DNA of 33,005 nucleotides from an uncultured Oscillospiraceae bacterium (GCA_934546685.1 CAKTEB010000019.1:1-33005), one strand, 5' to 3'. Positions 7,141-16,068 are shown, numbered from the stretch's first letter. The notes: generated by a model from the sequence alone, not told the origin. Made by a program: numbers and translations.

Positions 7141-7196
7141 CCGGCAACGGTCCCCATCATCCGGGCCGTTGCCGGTACGTCCATCCGGACGTTTTT
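7141..7196 (+). terminator. Tandem hairpins between argG and argH, the second a short intrinsic terminator
   Basis: CCGGCAACGG (7141-7150) pairs with CCGTTGCCGG (7166-7175). Directly after it, ACGTCC (7177-7182) pairs with GGACGT (7187-7192) and is followed by TTTT. The second hairpin has the form of an intrinsic terminator. Because argH has no obvious promoter of its own, partial read-through that sets the argG to argH ratio is likely. Confidence 0.6.
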
Positions 7197-7227
7197 CCAT
7201 CACATTCTATATCAAAGGAGATCTACT

Positions 7228-8646
7228 ATGAAATTATGGGCAGGACGGTTTCAGAAGGAAACGGATACCCTGGTAAACGACTTTAACTCCTCTATCATTT
7301 TCGACCAGCGGATGTACAAGCAGGACATCCAGGGCTCCCTGGCCCACGCCACCATGCTGGGCCGTCAGGGCATCATCACCAAGGAGGAGGCCGACGACAT
7401 CGTAAACGGCCTCCAGGCCATTCTCCAGGATATTGAGGACGGCAACGTGGAGTTCTCCATGGAGAATGAGGACATCCACATGAACATCGAGGCCATGCTG
7501 ACCCAGCGCATCGGCCCCGACGGCAAGCGGCTCCACACCGGCCGCAGCCGGAACGATCAGGTGGCCGTGGACTTTCGGCTCTATGTGAAGTCCGAGATCC
7601 CCAAGATCATCGGCATGCTGCTGGATCTTGAAAAGGTTCTGGTGGAGAAGGCCAAGGTCAACACCGAGACCGTTATGCCCGGCTACACCCATATGCAGCG
7701 GGCCCAGCCCACCACCTTCGCCCACTATATGATGGCCTACGCCAACATGATCCGCCGGGATATTACCCGGCTGGAGGACTGCCTGGAGCGCATGGACGAA
7801 TGCCCCCTGGGCGCCGGTGCTCTGGCCACCTCCTCCTATCCCATTGACCGGGAATTCACCGCCCATGCTCTGGGCTTTAAGAAGCCCACGGAGAACTCCA
7901 TGGACTCCGTCTCTGACCGGGATTTCGCCATCGAGTTTTTGTCCGCCTGCTCCATCCTCATGATGCACCTGAGCCGGTTCTCCGAGGAGATCATCCTCTG
8001 GTGCTCCTGGGAGTTCAAGTTCGTGGAGATGGACGACGCCTATTCCACCGGCTCCTCCATTATGCCCCAGAAGAAGAACCCCGACGTGGCCGAGCTGGTT
8101 CGGGGCAAGACCGGACGGGTCTACGGCAGCCTCATTACCCTGCTCACCGTCATGAAGGGTCTGCCCCTGGCCTATAACAAAGACATGCAGGAGGACAAGG
8201 AGCCCGTATTCGACGCCATCGACACCGTAGAGCTCTGCATCCCCGTCTTCGCCGCCATGCTGAAGACCATGACCGTGCTGCCCAAGAACATGCGGAAGGC
8301 TGCCTCCGGCGGCTTCATCAACGCCACCGACTGCGCCGACTATCTCACCAGAAAGGGCATGCCCTTCCGGGAGGCGTATATGATCGTGGGCCGGCTGGTA
8401 AACAACTGCCTGAAATCCGGTGACACCCTGGACACCCTGACCCTCCGGGATTTCCGGGCCGTGTCCAACCTCTTCGACGGCGATATCTACGACGCTCTGG
8501 CCCTGAAGACCTGCGTCAACGAGCGAAAGGTCATGGGCGGCCCCGCCGAGCAGGAGGTTCTGCGGCAGATCGCTTATATCGAGCAGTTCGTGGCCGATCA
8601 CGCCGGCTCCGGCGCGTCCTATGAAGGGAGCGAGAAGCTTGACTAA
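7228..8646 (+). CDS. argH: Argininosuccinate lyase
   Basis: ArgH splits argininosuccinate into arginine and fumarate, the last step of the pathway. The 472 residues cover the full fumarase/aspartase-superfamily enzyme. The superfamily signature GSSIMPQKKNPDVAE, with the flexible loop carrying the catalytic Ser, is at about residues 275-289. The early LHTGRSRNDQVA motif and the PGYTHMQRAQP motif with its catalytic His are also present. AAAGGAGA upstream of the ATG at 7228 supports the start. The 3' end overlaps the start of argC by eight bases, so the two are co-translated. Confidence 0.97.
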   Translation: MKLWAGRFQKETDTLVNDFNSSIIFDQRMYKQDIQGSLAHATMLGRQGIITKEEADDIVNGLQAILQDIEDGNVEFSMENEDIHMNIEAMLTQRIGPDGKRLHTGRSRNDQVAVDFRLYVKSEIPKIIGMLLDLEKVLVEKAKVNTETVMPGYTHMQRAQPTTFAHYMMAYANMIRRDITRLEDCLERMDECPLGAGALATSSYPIDREFTAHALGFKKPTENSMDSVSDRDFAIEFLSACSILMMHLSRFSEEIILWCSWEFKFVEMDDAYSTGSSIMPQKKNPDVAELVRGKTGRVYGSLITLLTVMKGLPLAYNKDMQEDKEPVFDAIDTVELCIPVFAAMLKTMTVLPKNMRKAASGGFINATDCADYLTRKGMPFREAYMIVGRLVNNCLKSGDTLDTLTLRDFRAVSNLFDGDIYDALALKTCVNERKVMGGPAEQEVLRQIAYIEQFVADHAGSGASYEGSEKLD

Positions 8647-9580
8647 AATCTTTATCGACGGACGGGCCGGTACCACCGGCCTCCAGATCGAGGGCCGCAT
8701 GAGCCTCCGGGAGGACGTTCAGCTCATCGAGCTGCCGGACTCCATGAAAAAGGATCCCGCCGCCCGGAAGGGCGCCATTCAGGAAGCGGATTATGTGTTC
8801 CTGTGTCTGCCGGACGCCGCCGCCATCGAGGCCGCGGCCATGGTAGAGGATTCCGGCACCCGGATCATCGACGCCTCCACCGCCCACCGGACGGATCCCG
8901 CCTGGGCCTACGGCTTTCCGGAGCTATCCAAGGCCCATCGGCAGAAGATCGAGACGGCCCAGTTCGTAGCCAACCCCGGCTGCCACGCCACGGGCTTTAT
9001 CTCTCTGGTGTATCCTCTGGTGCAGCTGGGTATTCTGCCCCCGGACTATCCTCTGGCTGTCCACAGCCTCACCGGCTACACCGGCGGCGGCAAAAAGATG
9101 ATCGCCGAATACGAGTCCCCGGAGCGCGACCCGGAATACGACTCTCCCCGGCACTACAGCCTGGGCCTCAGCCACAAGCATATCCCCGAGATGATGCAGG
9201 TCTGCGGTCTGAGCCGGAAGCCCATCTTCTGCCCCATCGTCTGCGATTTTCCCCAGGGTATGTTGGTCACAGTGCCCCTGCATTTCGATCTGCTCCCTGG
9301 CGCCCATAGTCTCGCCTCACTTCAGGAGGCCTATGCGGATTTCTACGCGGGCCAGAAGAACATCCATGTGATGCCCGTTATGGGCGAGGGTGTGCTGAAG
9401 GGCGGCTGCCTGGGCAGCAACAACGTGGTAGGCACCAACGACCTTAACATCTATGTCTGCGGCAACGAAGGCCAGGCCATTGTGGCCGCTCAGTTTGACA
9501 ATCTGGGCAAGGGCGCTTCCGGCGCCGCGGTGCAGAACCTGAACATTATGATGGGTGTAGACGAGAATTACGGTCTGTGA
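8639..9580 (+). CDS. argC: N-acetyl-gamma-glutamyl-phosphate reductase, type 2
   Basis: ArgC reduces N-acetylglutamyl phosphate to the semialdehyde with NADPH. The N terminus, TKIFIDGRAGTTGLQ, and the length of 313 residues match the shorter type 2 family rather than the roughly 345-residue type 1. The catalytic cysteine is Cys115 in NPGCHATG. SLTGYTGGGKKM is a further conserved segment. I choose the TTG at 8639, because AAGGGAG lies eight bases upstream of it and the family starts here. The ATG at 8621 has no ribosome binding site and would add six residues. The start lies inside the end of argH. An acyltransferase gene, not argJ, follows after 32 bases. Confidence 0.93.
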   Translation: MTKIFIDGRAGTTGLQIEGRMSLREDVQLIELPDSMKKDPAARKGAIQEADYVFLCLPDAAAIEAAAMVEDSGTRIIDASTAHRTDPAWAYGFPELSKAHRQKIETAQFVANPGCHATGFISLVYPLVQLGILPPDYPLAVHSLTGYTGGGKKMIAEYESPERDPEYDSPRHYSLGLSHKHIPEMMQVCGLSRKPIFCPIVCDFPQGMLVTVPLHFDLLPGAHSLASLQEAYADFYAGQKNIHVMPVMGEGVLKGGCLGSNNVVGTNDLNIYVCGNEGQAIVAAQFDNLGKGASGAAVQNLNIMMGVDENYGL

Positions 9581-9612
9581 TAAAATACCCTTAAAAGGAA
9601 GGGGTATGGATC

Positions 9613-10716
9613 ATGACCGAGAAGAAGCGGAAGGACTATTTAGACATCGCCAAGGGCATCGCTATGCTCTGGATCATCTCCGTCCACGCGGACGGAGCGC
9701 CCTATACGGGTACCGTAGGCTATGTGGTGCTGATCCCGCTGTTTTTCCTGACGGCGGGCTTCCTGTGGAAGGATAAGGATCAGCCCTGGCTCACCCAGCT
9801 CAAAAAGCGCGCAAAGCCTCTGCTTCGGCCCTACTTTGGATACAATGCCGCCCTGATGGTGCTGTACATCATCGACTGGATTCCCTATGTGATCCCTCAG
9901 ACACGGGAGACCGTCAAGCAGATCCTCAAGCACATCTTCGGCGTGTTTTATTCCGAGGGCGTGATCCTGTTCTCTGACACCACCCCCTCTCTGCACTTCT
10001 TTACATCCTACAACTATCCCCTGTGGTTTCTGACGGCCATGGTCATGGCCTCCGGCGCGTTTCTGCTGCTGCTTCTGCTGCGGCGGAAATTTGGCTGGAA
10101 GCTCCGATATATGATCGTGCCCTGTCTCCTTCTCACCATCGCCCTGAACCATCTGCCCCTGCGGCTGCCCTGGAACTTCAACAACTGTTTCCTGGCCGCT
10201 GCCCTCATGGCCGCCGGTTACGGCATTCGTCAGGCGGATCTTTTAGAGCGCCAGTGGAAGATAAAATGGCTGGAGCCCGTATGCTATATTTTTGCCGCCG
10301 CCCTGGTGGTGTGCATCGGTATCTGGAATGACGCCATGTCCACCTCCATGCTCATGAGCGCTTACGGCCCCCACGGGGACTGGGGCCCCATCATTTACTT
10401 TATAGGCGGTGTCATTGGCCCCTGTGTGATGCTTCGGCTGTGCCGGTTCCTGGAGGGTACGAAAATCTCCCGGGTGCTCACGGAGCTGGGGCAGAACACC
10501 ATTCCCATTCTGGCTCTGCACCGAACCATCATCACCTACTATAACCGCATCTGGATCCACTTCTTCGGCCATCAGCCGGAGCTGTCCACGCCCCAGTGGT
10601 TTCTGTTTTCCGTCCCCCGGCTGCTTCTGGCCGCCGCGGGCTCCATGGGTCTTATCTACCTGGGACGGTATCTCAAAAAGACGTTTTTGCAGCGCAAGGC
10701 CGCTGCTTCTCACTGA
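9613..10716 (+). CDS. Acyltransferase 3 family integral membrane protein (fucose 4-O-acetylase-like)
   Basis: This 367-residue protein has about ten membrane segments. Its opening, KRKDYLDIAKGIAMLWIISVHADG, carries the RxxxLDxxKGIAM-type start and the His25 expected of acyltransferase 3 enzymes. These move acetyl or other acyl groups from the cytoplasm onto surface sugars, lipids or small molecules. The LFFLTAGFLWK stretch and the late TIPILALHRTI segment also fit. AAGGAAGGGG upstream supports the ATG. It lies in the arginine operon between argC and argJ with 32- and 24-base gaps, so it is co-transcribed with them. No step of arginine synthesis needs it. Its acceptor is unknown, and operon capture without a metabolic link is possible. 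Confidence 0.8.
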   Translation: MTEKKRKDYLDIAKGIAMLWIISVHADGAPYTGTVGYVVLIPLFFLTAGFLWKDKDQPWLTQLKKRAKPLLRPYFGYNAALMVLYIIDWIPYVIPQTRETVKQILKHIFGVFYSEGVILFSDTTPSLHFFTSYNYPLWFLTAMVMASGAFLLLLLLRRKFGWKLRYMIVPCLLLTIALNHLPLRLPWNFNNCFLAAALMAAGYGIRQADLLERQWKIKWLEPVCYIFAAALVVCIGIWNDAMSTSMLMSAYGPHGDWGPIIYFIGGVIGPCVMLRLCRFLEGTKISRVLTELGQNTIPILALHRTIITYYNRIWIHFFGHQPELSTPQWFLFSVPRLLLAAAGSMGLIYLGRYLKKTFLQRKAAASH

Positions 10717-10740
10717 TAAAATTATGCTGGAGGTATCCCT

Positions 10741-11961
10741 ATGAAACTGATCTCTGGCGGCGTTACCGCCGCAAAGGGCTTTCGCGCAGCCGGCGTTCAC
10801 GCTGGCGTCAAGGCCGGCTCTTCCCCGGACAAAAACGATCTGGCCATGATTCTCTGCGACACCGAGGCTTCCGCCGCGGGCGTCTACACCATGAACCGGG
10901 TCAAGGCCGCTCCCATCTATGTGACCATGGAGCATCTGGAAAACGGCACCGCCCGAGGCGTTATCGCCAACTCCGGCAACGCCAACGCCTGCGCTCCCCT
11001 GGGCCATGAGAACGCCGTAAAGATGTGCGAGGCTGCCGCCTCCGCCACCGGTCTCCGGCCCGAGGACTTCATCGTCTGCTCCACCGGCGTCATTGGCCAG
11101 ACCCTGAACGTCTCCGTCATCGAGGACGCCTGCCCCACCCTGGCCTCGCTTCTGAGCCGGGACGGCTCCGGCGACGCGGCCGCGGCAATTATGACCACCG
11201 ACACCAAGAAGAAGGAGATCGCCGTATCCTTCGAGATCGGCGGCAAGGAAGTCCGCCTGGGCGGCATCGCCAAGGGTTCCGGCATGATCCACCCCAACAT
11301 GGGCACCATGCTCTGCTTCCTGACCACCGACTGCGCCATCTCCTCCGATGTGCTTCAGGACGCCCTCTATGAGGTCACCAAGGTCACCTTTAACCGGGTA
11401 TCCGTGGACGGCGATACCTCCACCAATGACACCTGCTGCATTCTGGCCTCCGGCGCGGCGGACAACGCCCTGATCGACTGGAAGAGCGAGGATTACGACG
11501 TGTTCTACGGTGCCCTCAAGTATGTGTGCACCGAGCTAGCCAAGAAGATCGCCGGTGACGGCGAGGGCGCCACCAAGCTGGTCTCCTGCACCGTATCCGG
11601 CTCCCGCAGTGACGAGGCCGCGGAAAAGCTGGCCATGGAGGTAATCCGTTCCTCCCTGGTAAAGGCCGCCATGTTCGGCGCCGACGCCAACTGGGGCCGG
11701 GTGCTCTGCGCCATGGGCTATTCCAAGGCCCCCTTCCGTCCCGAGTGCGTGGACGTGACCTTTGCCTCCGCCGCCGGTTCTATCCTGGTGTGCCAGGCCG
11801 GTGAGGGTCTCAGCTTCGACGAGGAGCTGGCCAAGAAGGTGCTCTCTCAGCCCGAGGTGGAGATCCTGGTCAACGTCAATGAGGGCGAGCACGCCGTCAC
11901 CGCCTGGGGCTGTGATCTCACCTACGATTATGTAAAAATCAACGGGGACTACCGTACCTGA
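10741..11961 (+). CDS. argJ: Bifunctional glutamate N-acetyltransferase / amino-acid N-acetyltransferase
   Basis: ArgJ moves the acetyl group of N-acetylornithine to glutamate, closing the cyclic arginine pathway. Many ArgJ enzymes can also use acetyl-CoA. The precursor is 406 residues. It should cleave itself before Thr189 in the motif KGSGMIHPNMGTML, which makes Thr189 the N-terminal nucleophile of the beta chain; the residue before it is Gly instead of the common Ala. GVIANSGNANAC (73-84) is the other family hallmark, and the C-terminal NGDYRT ending is typical. CTGGAGG is seven bases before the ATG. The sequence alone does not decide whether it is mono- or bifunctional, but no argA gene is in the cluster. 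Confidence 0.96.
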   Translation: MKLISGGVTAAKGFRAAGVHAGVKAGSSPDKNDLAMILCDTEASAAGVYTMNRVKAAPIYVTMEHLENGTARGVIANSGNANACAPLGHENAVKMCEAAASATGLRPEDFIVCSTGVIGQTLNVSVIEDACPTLASLLSRDGSGDAAAAIMTTDTKKKEIAVSFEIGGKEVRLGGIAKGSGMIHPNMGTMLCFLTTDCAISSDVLQDALYEVTKVTFNRVSVDGDTSTNDTCCILASGAADNALIDWKSEDYDVFYGALKYVCTELAKKIAGDGEGATKLVSCTVSGSRSDEAAEKLAMEVIRSSLVKAAMFGADANWGRVLCAMGYSKAPFRPECVDVTFASAAGSILVCQAGEGLSFDEELAKKVLSQPEVEILVNVNEGEHAVTAWGCDLTYDYVKINGDYRT

Positions 11962-11987
11962 TCGTCCCTTGAAGAAGGTATATTCCG

Positions 11988-12851
11988 ATGAGTCTTAGTA
12001 TTATGGATCGGGCCAAGGTATTAAACGAGGCCCTTCCCTATATCCAGCAGTATTCCGGCAAGATCGTCGTGGTGAAATACGGCGGCAACGCCATGATCAG
12101 TGAAAACCTCCGCCGGGCCGTGCTCTCCGACATCGTGCTGCTGCACCAGGTGGGCATCCAGGTGGTGGTGGTTCACGGCGGCGGGCCGGAGATCTCCTCT
12201 ATGCTGAAGAAGATCGGCAAGGAGGGGGTCTTTGTCAACGGCCTCCGTTACACCGATGAGGAGACCATGGACATTGTCCAGCAGATCCTCTGCGGCAAGG
12301 TCAGCAAGGATCTGGTATCCCTGATCGACGCCTATGGCGGCAGGGCCATGGGCCTGTGCGGCATGGATGGCCGGATGCTGGAGGCCGTGAAGAAGACCGG
12401 CGACGGCTTTGACTACGGCTTTGTGGGCGACATCACAAATGTCAACTGCCAGCCCATTCTGGACGTACTGAACGCCGGGTACATTCCCGTCATCTCCTCT
12501 GTAGCCGCCGGAGCCGACGGCGCAAAATGCTATAACATCAACGCCGACACTGCCGCCGCCCAGGTGGCCGCCGGTCTGGGCGCCGAGAAGCTGGTGATCC
12601 TTACCGACGTGCTGGGCCTGCTGCGGGATGTCAACGATCCCGAGACCCTGATCTCCAAGTGCCGGGTATCCGAGGTGCCGGTGCTGGTGAAGGAAGGGGT
12701 CATCAAGGGCGGCATGATCCCCAAGATCCAGTGCTGTGTGGAGGCTGTTCGACGAGGCGTCAGCCGCGCCCATATTCTCGACGGGCGCATCGAGCACTCC
12801 GTGCTCATTGAGCTGCTCACCGACGCTGGCGTCGGCACCATGATCTACTGA
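11988..12851 (+). CDS. argB: Acetylglutamate kinase
   Basis: ArgB phosphorylates N-acetylglutamate with ATP. The 287-residue protein shows VVVKYGGNAM (Lys30) and VVVHGGGPEI, the two glycine-rich loops of the amino acid kinase fold, and the C-terminal GGMIPKIQ segment with the conserved Lys. It has an N-terminal helix of about 25 residues before the first strand. That extension is typical of the hexameric, arginine-inhibited form, which fits the ArgJ-based cyclic pathway where this kinase is the feedback target. The inhibition is inferred. The gene is 26 bases after argJ, with GAAGG nine bases before the ATG. Confidence 0.96.
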   Translation: MSLSIMDRAKVLNEALPYIQQYSGKIVVVKYGGNAMISENLRRAVLSDIVLLHQVGIQVVVVHGGGPEISSMLKKIGKEGVFVNGLRYTDEETMDIVQQILCGKVSKDLVSLIDAYGGRAMGLCGMDGRMLEAVKKTGDGFDYGFVGDITNVNCQPILDVLNAGYIPVISSVAAGADGAKCYNINADTAAAQVAAGLGAEKLVILTDVLGLLRDVNDPETLISKCRVSEVPVLVKEGVIKGGMIPKIQCCVEAVRRGVSRAHILDGRIEHSVLIELLTDAGVGTMIY

Positions 12852-12876
12852 TCTCCCACAGAAAGGACGATATCCC

Positions 12877-14055
12877 ATGACAAGCAATGAACTGATGAAT
12901 TTGGACGCCCAGTGCGTTATGCAGACCTACGGCCGGTTCCCGGTAGCCCTGGATCACGGTCACGGCGCCACCCTCTATTCCCCCGAGGGCAAGGAATATA
13001 TCGATTTTGCCTCCGGCATCGGCGTCAACTGCCTGGGCTACGGCAATGAAAAATGGATCGCCGCCATCACCGCCCAAGCCGCAAAGCTGGCCCACGCCTC
13101 CAACCTCTACTATACCGAGCCCTACATCGAGCTGGCTCATCAGCTGACCTCCCGCACCGGCATGAAGCGCACCTTCTTTGCCAACGGCGGCGGCGAGGCC
13201 AACGAGGGCATGATCAAGCTCTGCCGGAAGTATTCCTACGACAAATACGGCGCTGGCCGGAGCACCATCATCACCCTGAAGGACTCCTTCCATGGCCGTA
13301 CCATCACCACCCTCACCGCCACAGGTCAGGATGTGTTCCACCAGTATTTCTTCCCCTTCACCGAGGGGTTCCAGTATGCCGCGCCCAATGATCTGGAGGC
13401 TGTGAAGGCCCTGGACGACGGCACCGTCTGCGCCGTGATGGTGGAGCTCATTCAGGGCGAGGGCGGCGTGCTGCCCCTGGAGCAGGACTATGTAAATGCC
13501 CTCCAAGCTCTGTGCCAGGAGAAGGACTGGCTGCTGGCTGTGGACGAGGTTCAGACCGGTATTGGCCGGACTGGCAGTCTTTTCTGCTTCCAGGAATACG
13601 GCATCCTGCCGGACGTGGTGTCCTTTGCCAAGGGCATCGGCGGCGGTCTGCCTCTGGCCGGCATCATGGCCGGTGCCAAAACCGAGAACGTCCTGACCCC
13701 CGGCACCCACGCCACAACCTTCGGCGGCAACCCTGTCTGCTGCGCCGGCGGCCTCAGCGTGCTGGAACAGTTGGACGACAAGCTGCTCTCTGATGTAAAG
13801 AAAAAGGGCGCGTATCTCAAGGAGAAGATCTCCGCCATGCCCGGGGTCAAGGAGGTTCGAGGCATGGGACTGATGCTGGGCGTATCCCTGGCTGATGAGG
13901 CGGGCTACAGCGCCAAGGTCAGCGCTATGCTGGACAAGGGTCTTCTGTGCCTCACCGCCGGTCACAGTACCATTCGTCTGCTGCCGCCGCTGGTGATCTC
14001 CCAGGAGGAGATGGATCGTGGCCTTGCCATTATGGCCGAGGTTCTGGGGGCATGA
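12877..14055 (+). CDS. argD: Acetylornithine aminotransferase
   Basis: ArgD transfers an amino group from glutamate to N-acetylglutamate semialdehyde, using pyridoxal phosphate. The 392-residue enzyme belongs to class III aminotransferases. Visible features are FANGGGEANEGMIKL for cofactor phosphate binding, the DEVQTGIGRTG motif with the cofactor-binding Asp, and Lys252 in SFAKGIGGGLPL as the Schiff-base lysine. In the family's usual NSG(T/A)EA motif this protein has NGGGEA. AAAGGA lies nine bases upstream of the ATG. The stop codon overlaps the proposed argF start as ATGA. Related enzymes can also act on succinyl-diaminopimelate or succinylornithine, but the operon settles the role. Confidence 0.95.
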   Translation: MTSNELMNLDAQCVMQTYGRFPVALDHGHGATLYSPEGKEYIDFASGIGVNCLGYGNEKWIAAITAQAAKLAHASNLYYTEPYIELAHQLTSRTGMKRTFFANGGGEANEGMIKLCRKYSYDKYGAGRSTIITLKDSFHGRTITTLTATGQDVFHQYFFPFTEGFQYAAPNDLEAVKALDDGTVCAVMVELIQGEGGVLPLEQDYVNALQALCQEKDWLLAVDEVQTGIGRTGSLFCFQEYGILPDVVSFAKGIGGGLPLAGIMAGAKTENVLTPGTHATTFGGNPVCCAGGLSVLEQLDDKLLSDVKKKGAYLKEKISAMPGVKEVRGMGLMLGVSLADEAGYSAKVSAMLDKGLLCLTAGHSTIRLLPPLVISQEEMDRGLAIMAEVLGA

Positions 14056-14969
14056 CCATGAAAAAGGACCTGCTCAAGCTGCTGGATCTGTCCACCGAGG
14101 ATATCTTTGAGATCCTTGATCTGGCAGATCAGCTGAAATACGATGTACGCCACGGCATTACCCATAACCGCCTGGCAGGCAAGACCCTGGCCATGATCTT
14201 TGCCAAGAATTCCACCCGGACCCGGGCCTCCTTTGAAACCGGCATGTTCCAGCTGGGCGGCCACGCCATGTACCTCACGGCCCAGGACACCCAGATCGGA
14301 CGGGGCGAGCCCATCCAGGACACCGCCCGAACCCTGAGCCGCTACTGCAATGGCATCATGATCCGCACCTACAAGCAGGAGGAGATCGAGGCCCTGGCCA
14401 AATATGCCACGGTTCCCGTCATCAACGGCATGACGGACTTCTCCCACCCCTGCCAGATCCTCGGCGATCTTATGACCCTCCGGGAAAAGGATCCCATTCT
14501 GGAGGAGCAGCACCTGTGCTTCGTGGGCGACGGCAACAACGTCTGCTCCAGCCTCATTGTGGGTGGCCTAAAGGTGGGCATGAAGATCACCGCGGCCTGC
14601 CCTCAGGGCTATGAGCCCCCCCAGGAGATCCTGGATTTCGCCAAGGGCTACGGAGACCGGTTCCAGCTGTTCCGGGACCCCGCCGAGGCCGTCCAGGGCG
14701 CCACCGCCGTCTATACCGACGTGTGGACCTCCATGGGCCAGGAGGCCCAGCAGGAGACCAGAACCAATGTGTTCTCCGGGGGCTATCAGGTCAATGACGA
14801 GCTGCTGAAAAAAGCCCGGCCCGGCTGTCTGGTGCTCCACTGTCTCCCCGCCCGCCGGGGCCTGGAGATCACCGATTCCGTCTTCGAGGCCCACGCGGAC
14901 GTGATCTTCGAGGAAGCGGAAAACCGACTCCACGCCCAGAAGGCGGTGCTGACCCTGCTCATGGGGTAA
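14052..14969 (+). CDS. argF: Ornithine carbamoyltransferase
   Basis: ArgF makes citrulline from ornithine and carbamoyl phosphate. The 305-residue protein has the carbamoyl-phosphate motif STRTRASFE (from residue 54), HPCQILGDLMT, and the ornithine-side HCLPARRG motif. The start at 14052 shares ATGA with the argD stop codon. A second ATG at 14058 (MKKDLLK) has a GGGGG seven bases upstream and is an equally good choice, shortening the protein by two residues. It is the last biosynthetic gene of the cluster. No carA or carB is nearby, so carbamoyl phosphate must come from elsewhere. A catabolic role (arcB) is unlikely without arcA and arcC. Confidence 0.95.
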   Translation: MTMKKDLLKLLDLSTEDIFEILDLADQLKYDVRHGITHNRLAGKTLAMIFAKNSTRTRASFETGMFQLGGHAMYLTAQDTQIGRGEPIQDTARTLSRYCNGIMIRTYKQEEIEALAKYATVPVINGMTDFSHPCQILGDLMTLREKDPILEEQHLCFVGDGNNVCSSLIVGGLKVGMKITAACPQGYEPPQEILDFAKGYGDRFQLFRDPAEAVQGATAVYTDVWTSMGQEAQQETRTNVFSGGYQVNDELLKKARPGCLVLHCLPARRGLEITDSVFEAHADVIFEEAENRLHAQKAVLTLLMG

Positions 14970-15038
14970 TTTTGCCATACAGGCGCTGTGTTTTCCGTAT
15001 ACTTTTTGTTGATAACATGGAAAATCCGCATATTCTCA

Positions 15039-15085
15039 TGAATATTATGAATAATCGTGAATTTTCTTCAGCGAACTGATATAAT
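15039..15085 (+). promoter_or_regulatory. ArgR-like half-site cluster and extended -10 promoter of the amino acid ABC operon
   Basis: Three TGAAT half-sites start at 15039, 15048 and 15058, about one helical turn apart. The last one forms TGAAT-TTTC-TTCA (15058-15070), one base short of a full ARG box. An extended -10, TGA-TATAAT (15077-15085), follows, and the third half-site covers the -35 position, where an arginine repressor would block transcription. A weaker TTGATA-N16-TATTCT (15009-15036) is an alternative promoter. The 193-base gap between argF and this operon holds no gene. A small ACAG/CTGT hairpin with TTTT (14979-14994) is at best a weak terminator of argF. Confidence 0.5.
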
Positions 15086-15162
15086 AGAGAATCATGAAAT
15101 AGAATGTGCCCGTCGGAACGGTCCGGCGGAACGCATCCATTATTTGAAGGGATGATTTCATC

Positions 15163-16068
15163 ATGAAAAAGTTTATTTCCATGGCACTGGGCTGCGCCCT
15201 GTGTCTGAGCATGCTTGCAGGCTGCGGCGACAGCGCCGCTTCCTCCGCAGCAGCCACCTCCGCCAAGGACAGCGCTCCTGCCCAGGAGACCCAGGCTGCC
15301 GAGACTGAGGCCGCCGCTCCCGCAGCTGAGGCTTCCGTTGCTGAGGAGACCGGCTCCGCTGCCGAGACCACTGCCACCGGCGATTTCACCGTGGTAGAGG
15401 ACGGCAAGCTCCACATGGCCACCAATGCGGCCTTCCCTCCCTATGAGATGGTCGCCGACGACGGCTCCTTCGAGGGCATCGACGTGGAGATCGCAGGCAA
15501 GATCGCTGAGAAGCTGGGCCTGGAGCTGGTGGTCGATGATATGGACTTCGGCTCCATCATCACCTCCGTTCAGACCGGCAAGTCCGACATCGCCATGGCC
15601 GGTATGACCGTCACCGACGAGCGGAAGCAGAACCTTGACTTCTCCGACACCTACGCCACCGGCGTACAGGTAGTCATCGTTCCCGAGGATTCCGATATCA
15701 CCACCATTGATGACCTCCAGGGCAAGTTGATCGGCTGCCAGGAATCCACCACCGGCTATATCTACTGCTCCGATGATTACGGCGAGGATATGGTCACCGC
15801 CTTCCCCAACGGTGCGAATGCTGTTCAGGCTCTGCTCAGCGGCAAGGTTGACGCAGTGGTCATCGACAGCCAGCCCGCTCAGGAGTTCGTTGCGCAGAAT
15901 GCCGGCAAGCTGAAGATCCTGGACACCGAGTACGTCACCGAGGACTATGCCATTGGCGTCAGCAAGGACAACACCGCTCTCCGGGATGCAGTGAACAACG
16001 CCCTGAAGGAGCTCATCGATGATGGCACTGTACAGTCCATCCTGGACAAGTACATCAAGGCGGAATAA
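15163..16068 (+). CDS. Polar amino acid ABC transporter, solute-binding lipoprotein
   Basis: This 301-residue lipoprotein captures an amino acid outside the cell for the permease and ATPase that follow. The signal peptide ends in the lipobox LAGC, with Cys21 lipidated. Residues 22-75 are an Ala/Glu/Ser/Thr-rich linker. The class 3 binding domain begins at HMATNAAFPPYEM and includes FEGIDVEIAGKIAEKLG, AMAGMTVTDERK and DFSDTYATG. Asp at the end of GIDVEIA and Arg in TDERK are the usual ligands of the amino acid backbone. AAGGGATGA upstream sets the start. Placement after argF and the ArgR-like sites argue for arginine or another basic amino acid, but ligand class cannot be fixed from sequence by eye; glutamine or cystine remain possible. 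Confidence 0.88.
   Translation: MKKFISMALGCALCLSMLAGCGDSAASSAAATSAKDSAPAQETQAAETEAAAPAAEASVAEETGSAAETTATGDFTVVEDGKLHMATNAAFPPYEMVADDGSFEGIDVEIAGKIAEKLGLELVVDDMDFGSIITSVQTGKSDIAMAGMTVTDERKQNLDFSDTYATGVQVVIVPEDSDITTIDDLQGKLIGCQESTTGYIYCSDDYGEDMVTAFPNGANAVQALLSGKVDAVVIDSQPAQEFVAQNAGKLKILDTEYVTEDYAIGVSKDNTALRDAVNNALKELIDDGTVQSILDKYIKAE

Noticed and set aside
7234..8700. A 488-codon open frame opposite argH
   Set aside because: argH is unambiguous and the opposite frame shows no recognisable motif; long antisense frames are common in this codon usage.
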